Positions 9,797 to 20,786 of a DNA stretch of 64,000 nt are shown one piece after another. The position numbers were made by a program, and so were the translations under genes. The stretch comes from an uncultured Lachnospiraceae bacterium (lineage in GTDB: Bacteria > Bacillota > Clostridia > Lachnospirales > Lachnospiraceae). The notes under the pieces are model-generated. The model ran no database searches, was not told the DNA's origin, and saw only the letters and a list, made by a program, of their open reading frames with translations. The stretch covers positions 31,062 through 95,061 of the forward strand of contig CANQFR010000001.1 in assembly GCA_947599905.1 (NCBI GenBank), given 5' to 3'. How positions within the stretch are numbered: the first letter of the stretch is position 1; every line of letters starts with the position of its first letter.

Positions 9797-12700
9797 CTAC
9801 TTGTTTGCGTTCACAAGGAACGCACGAATCATCTTACTTAACAGCTTATACAACTTGTCATCGAAAGGCTGCCCGTAGTCACTTTGCAGCTTATTCGTCA
9901 TAAGCGTCACAACCTTTTCAATCTCTGACTGGCTTAGCTTACGAACACCCTGACGTTCTTCAGCGTTCTCTGCCACAGTTTCCTTTATCGTATTTTCGAC
10001 AGCCTGGGCATTCTCTTTCGTCACCTGTAGAGACTTCAAGCGCTGCAACCTTGCGTATTTTATGCGCTCCCCATTTGACATTTCAGACAAAGGTTTTTCC
10101 TGCGGAACCTGTGGCTGCGTGCCTGTAACTGGCTGCTGCATGCCACCGGACTGCTGTGGAACTGCAGGCTGCTGCCCTGCCTGGAAAACTGGCTGCGATA
10201 CCCCTGTAAAACCTGAATCAGGCTCCGACTTTATGTTAGCGTAAGCCCCCTCGCCAGGAGCCACGCCGCCTGATACCTCTCCGCCGCCATCCCTCTTTAT
10301 CTGGCCATTCGCATCAATGATACCAAGGTCATACATAATCTTCAAACGCCTGGGCACTGCATACTGTTCCTCATCAAAGAAAGCATTTATCATATCAGTT
10401 ATGGAGAACAGACCCCTCGGCGAGAAATCCCACAGAAGCTCCTGCCAACATGAGTATCCCATTTTGTTCGCAACAAAATTCGCAATACCACCTGACCTTG
10501 ACAATGACTTCTGCATTAGCTCTGTTATGTCGCTGCATGATGGGTCTGAAGTCCTTACTGCCGTCTGTACCAATCCTGGGAATCCAATACCGATAGGATA
10601 CTGACCGCCATTGTCCCTTGCAAGGTCTTCAAAGTACTTATCGCCAAGGCCATCGATGTGTGACGTCTCGCTTATACGGTTCTTGCACTGCTTCACGCAC
10701 ACACTATCAGGATTGCTATCATTCAGCACAAGATAAGGCTTAAATAGAACATGCTTATCGATATGAATATTGTTAATCACGTCCCTTGTCGTCTGCTTGC
10801 CGATGTAATCCCAGTTGCCGTCCTTATTACGAACCTTATCTACCTCCGAGTCCGACTGCACGTCGCCAGCCCTCATGGTATCGTTCCTACCCAGGAACCA
10901 GTCGTTACTGTACAGATTAAGGATGGAACGAACGATGCTCGCCCCGTTCACGTCTTCCTTGAACTTCTTTTTATCAGCAGTAAGCTGGAAGAAGCATATA
11001 TTGCTGGATGGCTCATTTGAACCGCACCCCTGCTCCCAGAACTTCTGCGGAAGCTCCTGGCCAAGAACGAAGATATCGGAGTAAAGCTCCTCAATACCCT
11101 TGAAGCCAGCCTTCTGCATTTCACTGAACACCTGCCATGACTGGCTTAACTTGCCGAAGAATGCGGACGCATACAGAGAACCTACCGACTTGGCGTTCTT
11201 GTATTCCTCACGGTACTGGTTAATCGTCATGTTCAGGCTTATTATCGTTGAATCCTTCGCCTTCTCGCCCTTGGCCTGCTCCTCGGCAAGCTTCGCCTCG
11301 TTCAGCTTTATCTTTGACTGCAGGTCATCCAGATTCTTCTTTATCTCGCTCTGGCTGCCACACTGGATAGCTGCCCTTATAATCTCCGAGCCTGCATCTC
11401 CATTCCAATTACCTATCAAAGAAGATATTCCGGTCTCAAAGCCAGTCAACTCATCCAGCACGATTGCGATACCGTCCTCGCCATTGAAAACATCATCATA
11501 CGTCTTCCTATCAGTTAACTTGAACTTATGCCTCAAACACAGCAAACCCATACAGAACATGAACGCCCGTAAGTATACCAAATCGAAATACGGTGAAGGT
11601 GCGCAATCCGCACTAAACAACTTTGCAACCTCTGGATTTGCAGAAAGCCATACCTTCGACTTAGTCCAAAAAGCCGCTGCCTCGCCATTCTCCAAATCAA
11701 AAGGATTATGTACGCCCGGATCAAGCGGAGTAAGCAATCCCCCATTTACTGAAAACATACCCCCTCCTGACAGATTGTACATCACTATCGCCATATCAGG
11801 CTTCCTGTCAAGATAAAACACAGGCTTACCTACTTTATTTCCCTTCTTACCTGTATCTGATATGGCTGCGGCAAGGATATTCATGGTCATTACCCCCTTG
11901 CCGGAACGGCTGCCAGCATATACATTATGTACAAGATTGTTCTGCATACTGATTCCAGAAGAGTCCTTTACAGAATAAAGCTCTTGACCTGAATAAGACT
12001 CTCCTATCAAAATCCTCTGCCAACTTGCCTTTGTGTTACGCTTTATATTCTCCTCGTGAATACGATACCCCCAAATTGGTGTTGCAAGCTTCAAGGACGG
12101 ATTACAGTCATATTGATAAGAAAACACATGAACAGGAAGCGCCTTACCGTTTGCGAGGACGCCTTCAGTCATATCATACGGCTTATGGAAAGACTCATTA
12201 GAATTCTGTGATACAATATTCTTATACAGTTCCTCCATTTCACCAACAGTACCTTTATAAAAATCAAACTTACTGCCACTTGAAACACGTACCCCTAGAT
12301 CCGCAAGAATATTTCCACTTATAGTCATGCGAGACAACACGTATGCACAAACCATACTATCCCTTAGCTTTACCAGTAAACCCTTGACAAAATTCATATT
12401 GTCTCCGGTGACGAAAGCCCTATCAATTATACCTTTATACTGCTCAGGGCTATAATCCTTTGTGAACTGCTCGTCTATAAAGCCTTTCGGGTATTTTCCC
12501 TCAAACGTTTTTAGATAAGCCTTCTCTAAAGCCTTATAAAGACCCTTAAGGTACATATTCTCCACATTCGGCCTTAAGTAATTCTGTGAATACAGCTGGA
12601 ACGAAGCACCATTTCCAGTCTTAATATAAGAATAATCATTCTTATTCAAAATCTCGGTAGTTTCAAGCCCACAGGCGTATTCAAGCATTTTATACGGATA

Positions 12701-13531
12701 ATAAACAACCTTATCAGACCCATAAATTTCATCGAAATCAAACTGCCTGTTATCCGAAATCTTTATCTCTGAACCAATCCTTGAATGCATACGTCGTGCA
12801 AGCTCGAACAATGTGGCAGTCTTCCTCTCTATCTTTACTGCCTTACCATTCTTGCACTCTATAAAAGAAGAACCGTCACGAAGTACCCCGACATAAGGAT
12901 TTGTACCAAACCCATCCTGAAGCAAAGATTCATATACCTTCATGATGCTTTCAAGAATCTCATATCTGTCGTCTGCGAAATTGTCATCATCCGCAATCAC
13001 ATGGAGCATCCAAGTATTATAACCGTCTGTTATGGACGTCCTCTTAAGCAGATCAAGCAGAAGCTTCATGTCGTTCAGCATGCATTCAGAGCCTTCTGCA
13101 TAATAATTCTCCGCCTTTATATTTGAAAACTTAACATGAAGCACCGAGGAAAGAAAATCCTTGACGTCATCCACCCCGCCAAAATCAGATATGCCAGTAC
13201 CCTCCAAGGAATAAAACACAGAATCCGCAAACTCCTCGTACCCGAAAGCTGGCTCTGACTCATCCACACGGCGGTCAAACAGCGAGTTATCACCAAACAT
13301 AAGCCTCGTCACAACGGATGCCATGCTCAAAGAGAATGCCTTAAGCCCAAAGTTTGCATTACTTGACTGGCACTCAAGCACCTCATCTATCTTCTTATCT
13401 TCAGGATCGTTCAGACCCAATGCGTCTGCAATCAGGTTCCTCGATACAGTCTTGATAAACTTATTCGTATTTTCAGGTGGCTTATAACCAATTACAACTT
13501 CCTGAAAGAACTTTAAAGTCTCACCAGTCAT
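9797..13531 (-). CDS. large VirB4/FtsK-like P-loop ATPase (T4SS-like or DNA translocase); Q/P-rich C-terminal segment
   Basis: Walker A AGSRSGKGVMTMN, Walker B GIAIVLDELTGFE, 1244 aa. Confidence 0.7.
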   Translation of the reverse strand: MTGETLKFFQEVVIGYKPPENTNKFIKTVSRNLIADALGLNDPEDKKIDEVLECQSSNANFGLKAFSLSMASVVTRLMFGDNSLFDRRVDESEPAFGYEEFADSVFYSLEGTGISDFGGVDDVKDFLSSVLHVKFSNIKAENYYAEGSECMLNDMKLLLDLLKRTSITDGYNTWMLHVIADDDNFADDRYEILESIMKVYESLLQDGFGTNPYVGVLRDGSSFIECKNGKAVKIERKTATLFELARRMHSRIGSEIKISDNRQFDFDEIYGSDKVVYYPYKMLEYACGLETTEILNKNDYSYIKTGNGASFQLYSQNYLRPNVENMYLKGLYKALEKAYLKTFEGKYPKGFIDEQFTKDYSPEQYKGIIDRAFVTGDNMNFVKGLLVKLRDSMVCAYVLSRMTISGNILADLGVRVSSGSKFDFYKGTVGEMEELYKNIVSQNSNESFHKPYDMTEGVLANGKALPVHVFSYQYDCNPSLKLATPIWGYRIHEENIKRNTKASWQRILIGESYSGQELYSVKDSSGISMQNNLVHNVYAGSRSGKGVMTMNILAAAISDTGKKGNKVGKPVFYLDRKPDMAIVMYNLSGGGMFSVNGGLLTPLDPGVHNPFDLENGEAAAFWTKSKVWLSANPEVAKLFSADCAPSPYFDLVYLRAFMFCMGLLCLRHKFKLTDRKTYDDVFNGEDGIAIVLDELTGFETGISSLIGNWNGDAGSEIIRAAIQCGSQSEIKKNLDDLQSKIKLNEAKLAEEQAKGEKAKDSTIISLNMTINQYREEYKNAKSVGSLYASAFFGKLSQSWQVFSEMQKAGFKGIEELYSDIFVLGQELPQKFWEQGCGSNEPSSNICFFQLTADKKKFKEDVNGASIVRSILNLYSNDWFLGRNDTMRAGDVQSDSEVDKVRNKDGNWDYIGKQTTRDVINNIHIDKHVLFKPYLVLNDSNPDSVCVKQCKNRISETSHIDGLGDKYFEDLARDNGGQYPIGIGFPGLVQTAVRTSDPSCSDITELMQKSLSRSGGIANFVANKMGYSCWQELLWDFSPRGLFSITDMINAFFDEEQYAVPRRLKIMYDLGIIDANGQIKRDGGGEVSGGVAPGEGAYANIKSEPDSGFTGVSQPVFQAGQQPAVPQQSGGMQQPVTGTQPQVPQEKPLSEMSNGERIKYARLQRLKSLQVTKENAQAVENTIKETVAENAEERQGVRKLSQSEIEKVVTLMTNKLQSDYGQPFDDKLYKLLSKMIRAFLVNANK

Positions 13532-14364
13532 CTGTGCGTACCCCCTTTACCGAAAAGATATTCAGCTATTTTAGCAGCATCCTGCACTGATATTTCATAC
13601 CCCTGAGAATCTTGAACTTTCTTTCTTAACTCACGCTCCAAAAGCGGAGATTCAAAATGCCCTACAGACTGCCCTATCGGGCAAGAAATCCTTATATCCA
13701 AAGGAAGCCTGCCTAAAAGCCTATACCCGCTCTTACTGTTTACTTTTTTCAAGAACAGCATTATAACAGCCTTCTTAGCCTTCAAAACATTCTCATCGCC
13801 GGAACATTCAAGGACAGTCTTAGTGTTCAAACCTTTCACATTCCCATTCACATAAACAGACCTGAACGTGTTTGCGTCAATAGCGTTCACCAAATCCGCA
13901 TACTTTTCAAACGCCCTCACGTATTCAGCTGCCTCGTCCGACCCGAAAAGTGTATCCGCAAGCGCAAGACAGTACCCCTCATCCGCATATGCTCCTTCCT
14001 CGGACTTTTTAAGCCCCAACCTGTCCGAACACTTCATTGTAGCCGCATGAGACTTATCCGACGTAAGAAGCAGATACCCGTCCAGAAGAAGCCTTAAAGC
14101 CCTCAATCCGCTCAGAGCCTTGCCACGTGAGCTATCAGGCGGCGAAAACCTCGAACACAAATCCTTCGTCACGTCAAGACCGCCAAGCTCGTCATTAAAC
14201 AGATAATCAAGTGAAATGGTGTCACCAAAAAGCCCGTCAACGGCGGCTACCTCCGCCATGCAGCTAAGAAATGCATCACCGCTGGCATTCATCTTGGCAT
14301 ACAAGTCGTTCAAATACTCCCTCGTAATCAAATCAGCCCACCGCCTTTCTCTCGCCTGACACAA
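13528..14364 (-). CDS. hypothetical protein
   Basis: 278 aa ORF, 4-bp overlap with the downstream ATPase. Confidence 0.65.
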   Translation of the reverse strand: MCQARERRWADLITREYLNDLYAKMNASGDAFLSCMAEVAAVDGLFGDTISLDYLFNDELGGLDVTKDLCSRFSPPDSSRGKALSGLRALRLLLDGYLLLTSDKSHAATMKCSDRLGLKKSEEGAYADEGYCLALADTLFGSDEAAEYVRAFEKYADLVNAIDANTFRSVYVNGNVKGLNTKTVLECSGDENVLKAKKAVIMLFLKKVNSKSGYRLLGRLPLDIRISCPIGQSVGHFESPLLERELRKKVQDSQGYEISVQDAAKIAEYLFGKGGTHR

Positions 14365-15703
14365 TCAGGAACCTGTAAAGACCCTTCCACTTGTCTAACT
14401 CCTCCTTGAAGGAAACACGGCTTGCGCTACTTACAACCGAATTACCAAACAGCGTCTTCTCCGTGAAGTACCCCGACAGTGCCTGGCTTACAAAAGGCTT
14501 CCATCCATACGCCTTGACATACAGACTTCCAAGCCTTTCACCCATGTTTTCGAGCGTCTTAATAACTGCGTCGCCAACTATGGCAATACCTCTTGCTGCT
14601 GCCTTATTTAACTCCTGAGTTAGAATCTCCACAGACCTAGATGCCCTCTGCGACTCGCCCTCCTGTGCAGGCGTCACAACGAACATTTCCTTAAAACTGC
14701 AGGTTCTACCACACTTTTCAATCAGCCTGTCATACCCCTCTGGTGCTTTTACCCTTATTTTCTGCGGCGCACCAAGAATATTCTCAGTACCAAAATTCAG
14801 CATCTCGAAGGTTGATTCACGCCTCTTACACTTTGTATAAAGAAAACGTATCTCATCATACACTGCCTTATAACGATCATAAGCCGCCAGCAAGGAATCC
14901 TTCTCCTTGTCCGACAGCTTAGTTTTCATGTCACTTATAGCCTTATCCCGCCTGGAGTTCTCGATATCCGTTATCACTTCCCTGAAGTGGTTGTTGAGCC
15001 TACTCCCAGCTGCATCAAACTGATAGAACTCGGCAACGGTGCCGTAATTCTGATACCAGTCCTTCGTATTGAACAAAATTTTATTCGAAATAAAATCCAT
15101 ATCCGCAAACATAAGGTCATTTGGGATGTTCCAATCCGTCACAAACTTCGTGCCTACCATCTTTGCACCAGAAAGACTAAAACCAGCCTCCTTACATACC
15201 GATTGGAAAAAGGCATTCAGAGGACCCATGTACTGGCTACATGCATACAGACGCTTGTAAGAATTTTTCAATGATTCGACATTCGCAGAAGCATTCTTAC
15301 CTATTATTCCACTGAAATTAAGCTCCTGTTCAGGAAACCCTGCCCCGTCGAATGCAGACTGCATGCAGACAACAACCTCCTCAACGGACGAACACTTCCT
15401 GTCCGCATGAAGAAGCGAAGCTATCGGCTTATACCCCCTCTGCTGTCCACACTCCGCAACCTGCCTGGCATCCAGCTTCACATACTGGCCAGTCCAATGA
15501 GTGCCCTTCTCGTTTCCAGTTGGTGCGACATGAAAGATAGAAACAACTGCATCAGGGCTGATTATAAGCTTCCTTATGTTATTCGGTGAAAACGACGGTG
15601 AATACCCAGCTTTTGACTTTCCTGCCTGTCTTGCAGCTATATCTCCGCAATAATCTATGACAGGCAAGCTTTTTTCATAACAGTACCCAGCACTTACAGG
15701 CAT
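14333..15703 (-). CDS. hypothetical protein
   Basis: 456 aa ORF. Confidence 0.65.
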   Translation of the reverse strand: MPVSAGYCYEKSLPVIDYCGDIAARQAGKSKAGYSPSFSPNNIRKLIISPDAVVSIFHVAPTGNEKGTHWTGQYVKLDARQVAECGQQRGYKPIASLLHADRKCSSVEEVVVCMQSAFDGAGFPEQELNFSGIIGKNASANVESLKNSYKRLYACSQYMGPLNAFFQSVCKEAGFSLSGAKMVGTKFVTDWNIPNDLMFADMDFISNKILFNTKDWYQNYGTVAEFYQFDAAGSRLNNHFREVITDIENSRRDKAISDMKTKLSDKEKDSLLAAYDRYKAVYDEIRFLYTKCKRRESTFEMLNFGTENILGAPQKIRVKAPEGYDRLIEKCGRTCSFKEMFVVTPAQEGESQRASRSVEILTQELNKAAARGIAIVGDAVIKTLENMGERLGSLYVKAYGWKPFVSQALSGYFTEKTLFGNSVVSSASRVSFKEELDKWKGLYRFLIVSGERKAVG

Positions 15704-15810
15704 TTTCTCAACTTCCTCCTTTTACTTATCCTCCAAGGCAAATCCACGTTTTATAGCTTACACCGACCTAGCGCATGCGTCAACAACCTCAAAAAGCACA
15801 ATTCGCATTG

Positions 15811-15838
15811 AAAAGGCGGAGCCTTTTAAGCCCCGCCA
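15811..15838 (-). terminator. intrinsic terminator
   Basis: Minus strand GGCGGGGCTTAAAAGGCTCCGCCTTTTC downstream of the stop at 15899. Confidence 0.75.
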
Positions 15839-15898
15839 ATTCAAAGTAAGGAGATGAAATGTGCCTATTTCAGCCACCTTACGTGACTGACAAACTTA

Positions 15899-17992
15899 TC
15901 AGTATGCCCTTACAATACCAATCGGATTGCCTTTATAAAGCAAATCCACATGACCTTGGTATGCCGTGGTTGTTGCGAACCACAAATCGACGTACCCCCA
16001 CGAATGGGGCTCAAGATGGAACGTCTCGGGAGACTTTGAGGAATCCCAATTGTTATCTCTATTCAGTAGAAGCACCTGGTTATTTGCAGGCGTCTGACTT
16101 CCAATCAAATCCGAAATCATGAAATCCGAAAGAGCAATATCCACTGCTGCATCACCAGTATTAGCGATGAGTACGTTCATATGGGTCAAAGTACTGTCCG
16201 AATTCTGAATGTCATACATAGTCTTGACATACAAACCGTCTCCCTCATATTCGATTTCAGGATACATCTCAACCTCAACCTGCTCTTCTTCCTTATAACT
16301 CCTGTCATCTTCAATCTCAGATGCATTAAAACTATAGACCGTCTTAAAGAAATCATCAACTATTGCAAGATTAATCTCATCGGATGGGGTTTCAGGTTCA
16401 GTCATCGCAGAATACTTTGCAAGATAATCATCCACATTAGAACGTGTAAGGAATACCAACGAATCCTGCGTACTATTCGCCCTGTCAATTACCCATTCGT
16501 ACATCTCATCCGTCAACCTTGAAGTGTCATACGCAAGGCGATTCTCAAGCTTTATTGACGTCGGATTGAAGTAATTCAGGCAATCTGTCAATACATCGTA
16601 CACCAAGTCAGGAGATGAAAGGCTCGCACGCTCGCAGGTGGTTCCTGTCGGGAGCGTTATCTCAGGAAGCTTTAGAGTCCTTGAAGCAGTAACAGCCACC
16701 TGATAATCCTTATCCTCCAAAGAGAACTGCATGTTCAAACTGGATTCATATACCTCCAAATTGGAGATGCTCATGTAGTTCCTTGCAGAACCCTCAGCCA
16801 TGAAGTTCACAACACTATTATCATTGATAGAGAGCCATTCAAGCAGCGAATCAAACGCATTCACAAGGTTATCGGACTCCTTAAGCTGCTGCTTGGCTCC
16901 TGCCTCGCTGAAAAGCCCGCCGTTCGCAAAGGAATTATTTATATTCGGCAACGCATAAATGATAGACCTGAAATTGGTCATCACCCTGTCGGCGTCCGCA
17001 CCCTTAATGTTAATGAACTGCATATCACTATCAGTATAGTACGCATCAGAACTTACCCCACCGACTATTGTACTCTTAACAGCAAGTATCATCTGCGTAA
17101 GCCTCTGCCAGAACACCCTGAAGGTCTCTACACGGCTATCAGCCATTTCATCAAGCTCGGCATACCCCGAATACCAATGCTGGTCTGTCTCGTCAAACAC
17201 AAGGTACTTAGAACCTTCTGGAAGCTTGTTCCCTATCTCAATCAAATGCGAATCCTTGGAACTCACAAGCCAGTAACGCATCTGCTCGATATTTACATAC
17301 ATTTTACCGTCATAAACAGTAATATCAGTAAAATTATCATTGAAATACTCGGTTGCCACAGCCACATTCAAAGTGCCCTTATATGGCTCGACGCTCTGAA
17401 CGCCGCCGCTCAATGTCACCTGGTACTTCGGATACTGCCAGTCTGTCGTCTCAGTGCCTTCCGTGTTGCCCCATTCGGCGTTATCAGCCGTCCACTTGTT
17501 AGTCTGGGTTGCACCGGTATCCTCCTCTTCGCCAGGATTCAGCACATCCTCCACGCTGGGCGGTGCCTCCTCAACATTCATGCCCGGTGCCCCACCCCTC
17601 GGATACGTTCTCACGTCCAGACGGATATTAAACTCGCCAAGCTCCGTCCTGTAGACAACGTCCGCAACATCGAAATACGTGCGCTTGTCACCGCCGATCA
17701 AGCCAGCCGACTTAAGTACCCCGACCGCAATTACGGCAATTATTACCACGCCGCCTACAGCCAAAGCCCACAACGGAACCTTCGACTTTTTCTTCTCAGG
17801 ACGCTTGCCCTTATCCTTGCTTTCCTGTTCCCTTACATACTCGACCGACTTCTCGACCTTCATTGTCTTCTGCCTCTCAGGTGCTTCCTGACGTATCACA
17901 TGCCGCTCCTCAGTGGCTTCGACCGCCTCCTGCTGGCTCTGACCCTGCACTTCAACAGGTTCAGGAGCCTTACTGCTGTCCTTAAATCCCAT
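15899..17992 (-). CDS. membrane-anchored protein with charged cytoplasmic N-terminus and large external domain
   Basis: Single TM VPLWALAVGGVVIIAVIAVGVL after a charged segment; 697 aa. Confidence 0.7.
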   Translation of the reverse strand: MGFKDSSKAPEPVEVQGQSQQEAVEATEERHVIRQEAPERQKTMKVEKSVEYVREQESKDKGKRPEKKKSKVPLWALAVGGVVIIAVIAVGVLKSAGLIGGDKRTYFDVADVVYRTELGEFNIRLDVRTYPRGGAPGMNVEEAPPSVEDVLNPGEEEDTGATQTNKWTADNAEWGNTEGTETTDWQYPKYQVTLSGGVQSVEPYKGTLNVAVATEYFNDNFTDITVYDGKMYVNIEQMRYWLVSSKDSHLIEIGNKLPEGSKYLVFDETDQHWYSGYAELDEMADSRVETFRVFWQRLTQMILAVKSTIVGGVSSDAYYTDSDMQFINIKGADADRVMTNFRSIIYALPNINNSFANGGLFSEAGAKQQLKESDNLVNAFDSLLEWLSINDNSVVNFMAEGSARNYMSISNLEVYESSLNMQFSLEDKDYQVAVTASRTLKLPEITLPTGTTCERASLSSPDLVYDVLTDCLNYFNPTSIKLENRLAYDTSRLTDEMYEWVIDRANSTQDSLVFLTRSNVDDYLAKYSAMTEPETPSDEINLAIVDDFFKTVYSFNASEIEDDRSYKEEEQVEVEMYPEIEYEGDGLYVKTMYDIQNSDSTLTHMNVLIANTGDAAVDIALSDFMISDLIGSQTPANNQVLLLNRDNNWDSSKSPETFHLEPHSWGYVDLWFATTTAYQGHVDLLYKGNPIGIVRAY

Positions 17993-18009
17993 TTCAAAAA
18001 CCTCCTACC

Positions 18010-19230
18010 TTACTTGAATAATACATGCCTCATCCTTGCCAACATGTTATATAAAATCCTGGCATCATTCATTGGGTTATGAAGCGGCTTTATCACCGCC
18101 ACACCCATGAGCGAAGCTATGTCCGACAAGGCCATATGTGTGACAGAGCCGAAACGGCTCTCACAAAACCGAACCAAGTCCGGCCTTATGTCAATGAAAT
18201 TCAAATTCCTGAATACCTTCTTACTTATGCGCTTATCCTTCCTTAAAAGGCGTTCATCCAGATTGCCGTAAGTTATGACATCTATTATGCCGTTGCAGTA
18301 CCCCTGGGTTTCTTCTACTGCTGATATAAAAGCGTCACATGAGGTTACCGAATCCCCGTAAAACCTACGGATAGGGATACACCTAAACCCGCTGTAAGCG
18401 AAAATCACGCCCCCGACCTCATCCACACCATTATTATAAGAACTGCCCTCGCAATCTATCACTATTCCACACTGTGCAACCCTTGGCACTGAATGCCTGT
18501 CGGACGAATAATCATACCTACATGAAACAGGAAACTGCAAACACCCCTGCGAATCAAAACTGAACTTAAACTCACGATGCCTTTCTGACATCAAAGAAAC
18601 AAGAGTCCATGCGGCGTCCTCATTATATCCGAACGTCCTGAACAAGTCCTTCCTTGACATCCTCTTAAACCCGTCAAGCCTTTGGTACATCGGATTCAGG
18701 AACTGCACAAAATACTTTTCACTTACAACACTTAAAAACAAATCAGAGCTGTCTCCCTCCCAAAACAGGAACCTTAAGGAATTCCTCGAATACCCCAAGG
18801 ATGCGAGCTTTGACTCCAGCCTCCTCAAAAACGAAACGCTATCAGAATCGTACTTGGTAACAGACCTCTGCATATTGAAAAGCCGTTCCACGCCCACAGG
18901 ACTACGCCTGAAACAGCAATACGTCGCACCTATGCACGCAACATATACGTCCTCCGATTCAAAGACATACCACGAACAGAGCCTTCTAAGCATTTCCTCG
19001 CCAGACACGCCGTCAGACTGTCCAAACGTGGCAAAATACACATCATACATTGGCATTGCCTCTGGAAAGCCGATCTGAACATTGAAACTTTTGCCTTCAT
19101 ACCCCGTTTTACCTATATTAAAAACCTCATACGCAGACAAATCTATATCATCAACGTTATCACCAAACTCCGTCGTACTTCTACAATATGCAACTGAACC
19201 ATTAAGAACCTTACCCAAATACATTCTCAT
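18010..19230 (-). CDS. DEDDh-type 3'-5' exonuclease (DnaQ-like) C-terminal domain
   Basis: VIDCEGSSYNNGVDEVGGVIF (DxE), ITYGNLDERLL, HNPMNDARILYNML (HxxxxD). Confidence 0.7.
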   Translation of the reverse strand: MRMYLGKVLNGSVAYCRSTTEFGDNVDDIDLSAYEVFNIGKTGYEGKSFNVQIGFPEAMPMYDVYFATFGQSDGVSGEEMLRRLCSWYVFESEDVYVACIGATYCCFRRSPVGVERLFNMQRSVTKYDSDSVSFLRRLESKLASLGYSRNSLRFLFWEGDSSDLFLSVVSEKYFVQFLNPMYQRLDGFKRMSRKDLFRTFGYNEDAAWTLVSLMSERHREFKFSFDSQGCLQFPVSCRYDYSSDRHSVPRVAQCGIVIDCEGSSYNNGVDEVGGVIFAYSGFRCIPIRRFYGDSVTSCDAFISAVEETQGYCNGIIDVITYGNLDERLLRKDKRISKKVFRNLNFIDIRPDLVRFCESRFGSVTHMALSDIASLMGVAVIKPLHNPMNDARILYNMLARMRHVLFK

Positions 19231-20068
19231 CTACCGCTTCATCCAAAACTATCACATTTACTATTTTTTGTCCTCCATAAAGACCCTTGTACATCTTAGA
19301 ACCTGTAAAAACAGCGTCATCCACAACAAACTCGGCAACCGAACCGTCAACCGAATGATACCTATGCGTCTCATCCGTATGCTCGTCCGCCTTTGCGTCC
19401 CCAAGAATGCACTCAAGAATCGTTCCGTCCTCAAACACCAAATCCACATACCGCCCGATTTCGTGCGTGTACCCCGAACCCAATGCGATGCAGTACCGAC
19501 CGTCCACCAGCCTTATTCCTGTTTCAGGATCTGTACTTGCACGATCTGAATTAAGGAGCTTATACTGCCTGCTCCGCTTGCTTGTAACCTTCTTATAGTC
19601 CATCCAAGTGATATTGTAAGATTTACAACCCTCTATGTAATTTGGCACGTTTGACTGCGAAGCGTCAAACCAATCAGGAATTTCAGGCTCCTCCGGCTTC
19701 TCAATTATACCAGACTCAATTTCCACTACCAGCTCGCCGGAAGAAATTACAGTAGCTGGAACAACGTATGTCTCCTCAATTACACCTATTTCCTCCGGCT
19801 GCACCGGTTCTGGGGCATCATTAAACACCAATGTAGATGCCTTCAGCTCCTGATACCCCTCAGTATAAGCTGATTGGTTTTTCACACTCACTAAATCCGA
19901 TGCTATGATAGCTTCAGACCTTAGAGGTTCAATCTCAGGCAGTTCGCCAATGTCATCATGTCCTGACACTATGTTACTTGGCACTAACACCGCAAGCGCT
20001 ATTGCCACAAGCGACGTACCAAGTATGGCGTTATGCACCGACTGTTTCATCTTCTGTGACCTCCTCAT
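19211..20068 (-). CDS. exported or membrane-anchored hypothetical protein
   Basis: N-terminal hydrophobic segment AILGTSLVAIALAVLVPSNIV. Confidence 0.65.
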   Translation of the reverse strand: MRRSQKMKQSVHNAILGTSLVAIALAVLVPSNIVSGHDDIGELPEIEPLRSEAIIASDLVSVKNQSAYTEGYQELKASTLVFNDAPEPVQPEEIGVIEETYVVPATVISSGELVVEIESGIIEKPEEPEIPDWFDASQSNVPNYIEGCKSYNITWMDYKKVTSKRSRQYKLLNSDRASTDPETGIRLVDGRYCIALGSGYTHEIGRYVDLVFEDGTILECILGDAKADEHTDETHRYHSVDGSVAEFVVDDAVFTGSKMYKGLYGGQKIVNVIVLDEAVDENVFG

Positions 20069-20744
20069 CCACGATTAATGAGAGGTCGACATCTTCGGGC
20101 GGCCTGTTGAAAACAAAAACCTCATTATTGTAAACTTTTTTATCGAGCGGAGTGACAGTGGCAACCTCATTCGGCTTCTCGACAAGATAGATTCTTCCAA
20201 AACTGTCAATCCCATACTCGACCATGACGAACTGGAAGCCTTCCTCGGCAAAAATCTTCATGATCGCCACAACCACCGACTTCGCCTTCGGATGCAGGCC
20301 GCTTAAAATCTCGTCCATGAGGATGATTCTGCGACCCTTGCGGATTTCAATAAGTGAAAGCACGAACAGGAAAGAAATAATCTGCCTTAAGCCTGTACCA
20401 CTCTGCAACGTCAAATCACGTGGCCTTCCTCCAGTACCCGTAAGCTTGATGTTGATGTGTGCATACTGTCCAGCGTGCATCGTCCTCTCCAGATAGATAC
20501 GGCGACTGTCATGAGGGAAAAGCTCTGAAAGAGCCTTATTGATTACCCCTGTCATGTAGTCCAATACAGCCTGGGTATTTTTATCACTTACTGTAGCCAG
20601 AAGCTGCTGCGCCTCAAGCATGACAACATACTCATTATGCTCTTCATCCAGCCTCTTCTGAAGCTGCTCGACTTTAACCTTCAAATCCTGTGCATTCTTA
20701 TAACGTTCCTCGATGGAACCTATTACGCCAGTATAGGCACTCAT
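20031..20744 (-). CDS. SMC/Rad50/SbcC-like C-terminal ATPase half (signature + Walker B)
   Basis: N-terminal coiled coil; LQSGTGLRQIISFLFVLSL signature; RRIILMDEILSGLHP Walker B; no Walker A. Confidence 0.7.
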   Translation of the reverse strand: MSAYTGVIGSIEERYKNAQDLKVKVEQLQKRLDEEHNEYVVMLEAQQLLATVSDKNTQAVLDYMTGVINKALSELFPHDSRRIYLERTMHAGQYAHINIKLTGTGGRPRDLTLQSGTGLRQIISFLFVLSLIEIRKGRRIILMDEILSGLHPKAKSVVVAIMKIFAEEGFQFVMVEYGIDSFGRIYLVEKPNEVATVTPLDKKVYNNEVFVFNRPPEDVDLSLIVDEEVTEDETVGA

Positions 20745-20786
20745 TTGGATGCCCCTCCTTACTTGAATTCAAACCTTATGTACCAC

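Noticed and set aside
19704-19709. TGGTATAAT-like sequence inside the 19211-20068 ORF as a promoter
   Set aside because: No -35 element at 16-18 bp spacing.
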